Source of the DNA: Amaurobius ferox
Taxonomy: Eukaryota > Arthropoda > Arachnida > Araneae > Amaurobiidae
Direction: 5' to 3'
Length of the DNA stretch: 64,000 nucleotides
Assembly: GCA_951213105.1 (NCBI GenBank)
Contig: OX578152.1
Coordinates: 71,990,680-72,054,679, forward strand
Each line of letters opens with the position of its first letter. Positions within the stretch are counted from its first letter, which is position 1. The translations under genes and the position numbers were made by a program. Of the stretch, positions 60,170 to 64,000 are shown piece after piece. The notes under the pieces are model-generated. The model had not been told where the DNA came from and made no database searches. It was given only the letters and a program-made list of their open reading frames with translations.

Positions 60170-61739
60170 TCGTTAAGTTGTCGTCCATGCTATCGCCCAA
60201 TTGTGATCTTGCATTAAATACTCCTCATGAAATTATCTCAACTGACTGTTGAGCAAATTTTGGCATCTTACATGTCACACATTGAAGCCATATTTTTGGC
60301 TGCTCAGAACAATGTTACGGGACATATCTAATAAGTATGGGTTTGGAAATAAATAAGATATGTTGGTTTTGAAGCGCTGGAGTAACTATTGTATAGTTTT
60401 TTGGAAGATATGGCCATTTGTTTGAACTTATACTTTTAATTGCGATTTGCTGTCCGTCTGTTTTGTTTTGCGTTCCACAAAATGTTACTGCATCGTTATC
60501 CCTATCCCGTAGAAAGAACTAACAGCTGCTGTGAGTAAGGGAATGGGGTTTGTAGTATCAACAGAACCTGTGGTAAAAATTGCTTTCTGATGTTGAGGTG
60601 GACAAACAGCACCGACTTCTTAATAATACTAAAAAACAGTCTGCCTAAGATCAGATTGCAATTGATTAAGGCAGAAATAATTAAATTGATTAAAGCAGAA
60701 AGTAGAACATATTGTGAGACCAGAATATGTTCTCACATGAGACATTTTTATTTGTAGTATTTATGGTGCCTAGAACGGCAAACAAAGCTATAGTCTGACT
60801 GGCGCCGGGGTTTATGACAACTTGAACTTTAAGGTCATAATACTATAAATTTAGGCGTGCCAGACCAGAGGGGCTGAGAGGGGCCTTGCTAAATGTGAAA
60901 AGATGCCATTGGGTTGAGAAGAACCAATGAGCGCCAAGGGAAAAAGGACAGAGCTACCCCCCCCCCCCCCCGCCGAGGAAACCACAGCTTGGATGAGACA
61001 AAAAAAAGGAGTTCAAGTTAATAGACAACGAGTGCAGTTGTAGACAAAATCAGATGGAGACAACGAGAAGCAGAGTTGGAGATCGGACATGAAAAGAAAA
61101 GAATTACGAATTTTGACTTAGAGCACAAGTAGAAAAGCATAAAAAAACCCAACAGGGTTGTAGAGTGTCCCGTAGAGGTGATCTATGTGCGAGTGCATTT
61201 TTAGTACGAGTCGGAGCCACACACCCCAGAGTTGTGGCGGTACTTTCAGCACTAAGACTGATGCAAGCCGTAGGAGAGAAGATAAGCCCAAGATTAAACT
61301 GGAAGGTATGTGCTCATTTTCACAGGTCCTACACACCATCGTTAATCTAACAATTCTGGTCGCATATGTCCCCTCGCTAAAATAATTAATGAAAATTTAT
61401 GTTATTGATAAATTGATGTTGTTAATAAATGATATTGTTTAAATTTAAATAGTCTAATCCTTTTATATTAATTAATAATTCTTTTCAGGACTTACACAAA
61501 AAATAAAAGTAATTGGAGGGTTTATTGCGGCACAACAACGAGCAATGTACGTTTAAATGTTAATTCCACTTTATGAGATCAACGGCCATGTCTTTAATGC
61601 TTAATAATAATTGATGTCAATTATAAAAGTTAAACTTTAAGTTCCTTTCTTCTTTTCCGGTTGCCACACGTATCAATAGACCATTCTCTTTAGACAATTA
61701 TTGCATGGTGATGAGTGGCGCCGTTACCAAAGGACTGTG
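60170..61739. other. Interval; GC-richer part 60780-61350
   Basis: 60780-61350 is GC-richer and holds ccattgggttgagaagaaccaatgagcg (paired CCAAT motifs) and a C run at 60958-60970. At 61306 it has a donor-like GAAGGTATGT. It might be a promoter and non-coding first exon, but nothing else supports that. No coding region recognised. Confidence 0.3.
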
Positions 61740-62060
61740 AATCACTTGTTATCATTTCGCTGTTAATTTAGAGCAATTGACCGCTACTTCGCTACTATGT
61801 AAATACCTTTAACAGTAAAAAACTGTGGGTGTTCATACCTATATTTCTAAATTGAGTATTTTGTGTGTCTTTTTCTTATTATTTATAACTTATCTATCAA
61901 CCATATGCTTTTTCGGATGAGTGGAAGAGTTTCTAATTTCCTCATATTTTCAAGAAGGATGATAAATGTCGTATTGACAACTACAGGCCCATTTCTATTA
62001 GTTCTCCGTTTGCTAAAGTTTTCTAACTTATTATACATTAAGAGCGTCAACAATCAAGTT
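61740..62060 (+). repeat. Direct repeat with non-LTR retrotransposon RT remnant, copy 1
   Basis: Shares catttcgctgttaatttagagc, aaaaaactgtgggtgttc, tgcttttt.cggatgagtgg and atattttcaagaagg with 63783-64000. Confidence 0.65.
61905..62026 (+). pseudogene. Non-LTR retrotransposon RT fragment
   Basis: 61949-62026 reads FKKDDKCRIDNYRPISISSP then FAKVF and stop, a close match to the RT segment F-K-K-G-D-K..NNYRPIS known from jockey/CR1-type LINEs. Just upstream, in a broken frame, FSDEWKSF resembles FPDEWK, which precedes it in those proteins. Only about 40 residues are left; the fragment is dead. Confidence 0.7.
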
Positions 62061-62189
62061 CGGTGAAACATAATGTATAACATAATTTCATGTTCTCCCA
62101 GAGACCATGAGATTGAAAAAAAATTAAAATTGCAATATTTTAGTTTCTCTTCTATATGTATCGATATTATTTAAAAAAAATAAATTATA

Positions 62190-63604
62190 CATTACGTGAC
62201 GGTGAAACCGAGGCGCCAAAAAGGAGTGGGCAGAAAAATATGCAATTTGCAGGGTAGACGCAGCTCACCGAGTTATCTGAATGATGCGAAATGCGCAGCT
62301 GTTCCGCGCATGTTGACTGACATATAAGGGAAGGAATCGGCGGTAGAGGTGCCGCTTTGTCAGCCAGGGAAATCATTTTGCATTTTATTTTGACTCAGAG
62401 GAAACGTGTAGTAGTAGAGAATGACAGGCCGCCGCCAACTGAAGCTGTTGCTGCAGACAGACGATTTCACGAGGGATATGGTGATCGGAGTCAGAAGAAC
62501 AGGTTGTTCCATACGTCAAATCTCAGCGGATAGCCACCTACACGCGTCCACGGTACACCGGCAGTGGCAAAGATGGTTGGAACAAGGAAATGGTGCATGT
62601 TTGAGGGGTGCCGGTACGCCCAGAGTCACGTCAGCACGCGTGGACTGACGCATCCACCGATAAGCGCTTGCAGCCCCCAATCCATTTCCATCGCCCTTTT
62701 TCAGCAGGTGCAGGACACCCTTGATCTCCACACATCGACCAGGACCATTATCCGTCGATTGTTCGCCGGAGACCTGCACTCATAGTGAAGCCATGCACTC
62801 ATTAAGAAGACTGTTATTGACCCAACAGCACAGATGTCTCCATTTGCAATGGTGTCAGGATAGAGCCACGTGAACGGCGGAATGGCACAGTGTCGAGTTC
62901 TCAGATGAGTCGCGCATCTGTGTTAGCAATGGCAATAGCCATTTACGAATCTGGCGCCGAAGTGGTAGCAGGTCCTATCCGGTTGCATCTGTGGAACGCC
63001 ACACCGCACGGCAACGCGGCACCATTTTTTGGGGCGTCATCGCCTAAGATAGCAGGTCACCTCTAGTCCGTATTGAGGGCACTCTGACGGCCCAACGATA
63101 CGTGGATGTCGTGCTGTGGCCGTTGATACCACCCATCGTTTACTGAAAGTCCAATGCCATTTGTCAGCAGGATAACGCCCGACCACACACGCGCGGCATC
63201 AGCCAAAATGCCCTGCAAGGTACACAAGTGCTTCCCTGGTCACCAGTCTCCCCTGATTTCTCACCAATTGAACACGTCTGGGACGTGACTGGAAGTCGCT
63301 TGCGTGCGATGGCACCGCCGCGATTAGAAGACGAACTCTGGCAAAGGCTTGACAGGGAATAGGCAGACATTCCTCCGGACACCATCCGCATGCTCATTGA
63401 CTCTTCCCGAGACGTATGGCTGTCTGTATCGCCGCCCGCGGTGGTCCTACAACTTACTGATCAGACAGTGTATCGCTCAGTGTATTGGTGTATCATGTTG
63501 CGATAAACATAACTTATTGTTCTTTGCTTTCTCTCTCCGTTTACCGAGTTTCATCACTTTCTGCCCACCTTTTCTTGGTGTCTCATTTTCACTGTCACGT
63601 AGTG
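62190..63604 (+). mobile_element. Tc1-type transposon, nearly complete
   Basis: Terminal inverted repeats of about 48 bases: the left starts CATTACGTGACGGTGAAAC, the right (minus strand) CACTACGTGACAGTGAAAA. Both continue to caaaaagg.gtgggcagaaa-like ends. TA flanks at 62188-62189 and 63605-63606. Length 1415 bp, normal for Tc1-type elements. It is GC-richer than its surroundings and carries one decayed transposase. Confidence 0.92.
62421..63462 (+). pseudogene. Tc1-type transposase, decayed
   Basis: Starts MTGRRQLKLLLQTDDFTRDM, with a helix-turn-helix part GCSIRQISADSHLHASTVHR, stop TGA at 62646, and continuation in other frames (STRTIIRRLFAGDL). The catalytic domain shows FSDESR (62895), RIWRRSG, QQDNARPHT (63164-63190) and SPDFSPIEHVWD (63250-63285). 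All three catalytic acidic residues (D, D, E) are still readable. The end reads LIDSSRDVW. Several stops (62646, 63046, 63148, 63359) and frame changes inactivate it. The intact family is a DDE transposase cutting at TA. Confidence 0.88.
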
Positions 63605-63782
63605 TATATTAAATGGTTTCGTTAGATACCAGATGATTCTTAATTGCACTGAATGATATCCAGAAATCTGAGCAAATTTAATGCCGCAATTAATTGAATA
63701 AGGCTAAACATTGATTGCATGGCTATGAGGAATGGTGTGGACAATGGAGTTGTGGAGTATGAAAATGCACTGAGAAGAACTC
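63605..63782. other. Short interval, nothing recognised
   Basis: No gene support. Confidence 0.4.
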
Positions 63783-64000
63783 CTAACAATTTCGCTGTTA
63801 GTTTAAAGCAATTGACCTTACTTCGCTATTTGTAAATACATACAATAGTAAAAAACTATGGGTGTTCTTACGTATATATATGAAGTGGGTTCCGTTTATT
63901 ATTATAGTGTCTTTTTTATTATTTGTAACTTATCTATCAGCAGTAATGCTTTTCCGGATGAGTAGAAGAGTTTCTAGATCAATTCATATTTTCAAGAAGG
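63783..64000 (+). repeat. Direct repeat with RT remnant, copy 2 (cut by window end)
   Basis: Same sequence as 61740-61960. It ends with the window inside ttttcaagaagg, exactly where the RT fragment of copy 1 begins, so the remnant probably continues outside. Confidence 0.65.

Noticed and set aside
60780..61350. Host promoter and first exon
   Set aside because: CCAAT words and one donor-like GTATGT are too weak without a TATA/initiator arrangement, coding sequence or second exon.

Overview
This is a eukaryotic, AT-rich, intergenic-type window made almost entirely of mobile-element debris. I found no intact host protein gene. The transposases, the tRNA-type and 5S-related short interspersed elements and the reverse-transcriptase (RT) remnants point to an invertebrate. 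An arthropod, possibly an arachnid, is the best guess, judged only from remembered resemblance of the Tc1-type proteins; nothing here fixes the species.

Layout. 0-13 kb: a pair of tandem hairpins, a TA-flanked MITE, a Helitron-like element, and copies of two related repeat families that I call A and B. These carry a palindromic hairpin at one end, an inner GT/GTCT microsatellite, and an end reading GCCCACATCAG followed by T's. 13-19.2 kb: two broken copies of one retroelement whose RT resembles Penelope-like enzymes. One is 5'-truncated on the minus strand; the other is longer, on the plus strand, and is followed head-to-tail by a second 5' end. Their 3' regions carry a small hairpin and run into (TA)n. 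19.2-29 kb: a repeat family (D) arranged in two blocks, a 39-bp minisatellite, several SINEs, a Helitron-like 3' fragment, and a 5S rRNA sequence fused to a SINE. 29-42 kb: unclassified sequence, a second Helitron-like element, and more A/B copies, including an inverted pair. 42-47 kb: nested repeats with two large inverted copies of family F, one split by a SINE with a 15-bp target duplication. 47-54 kb: a truncated mariner, repeat family E, more SINEs and a small tandem array. 54-64 kb: another A copy, a decayed Tc1-type transposase, a palindromic MITE, the second E copy, a 520-bp tandem duplication carrying an exon-like coding fragment, non-LTR RT fragments, and a nearly complete but dead Tc1-type element with clear terminal inverted repeats.

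How the parts relate. The SINEs have pol III boxes and target duplications, so some LINE machinery mobilised them. The MITEs and Tc1/mariner elements sit at TA dinucleotides, several inside (TA)n tracts. At least five (TA)n tracts directly follow retroelement 3' hairpins, so these tracts look like retroelement tails that later served as TA targets. Family names A-F, H and D are mine, for this window only.
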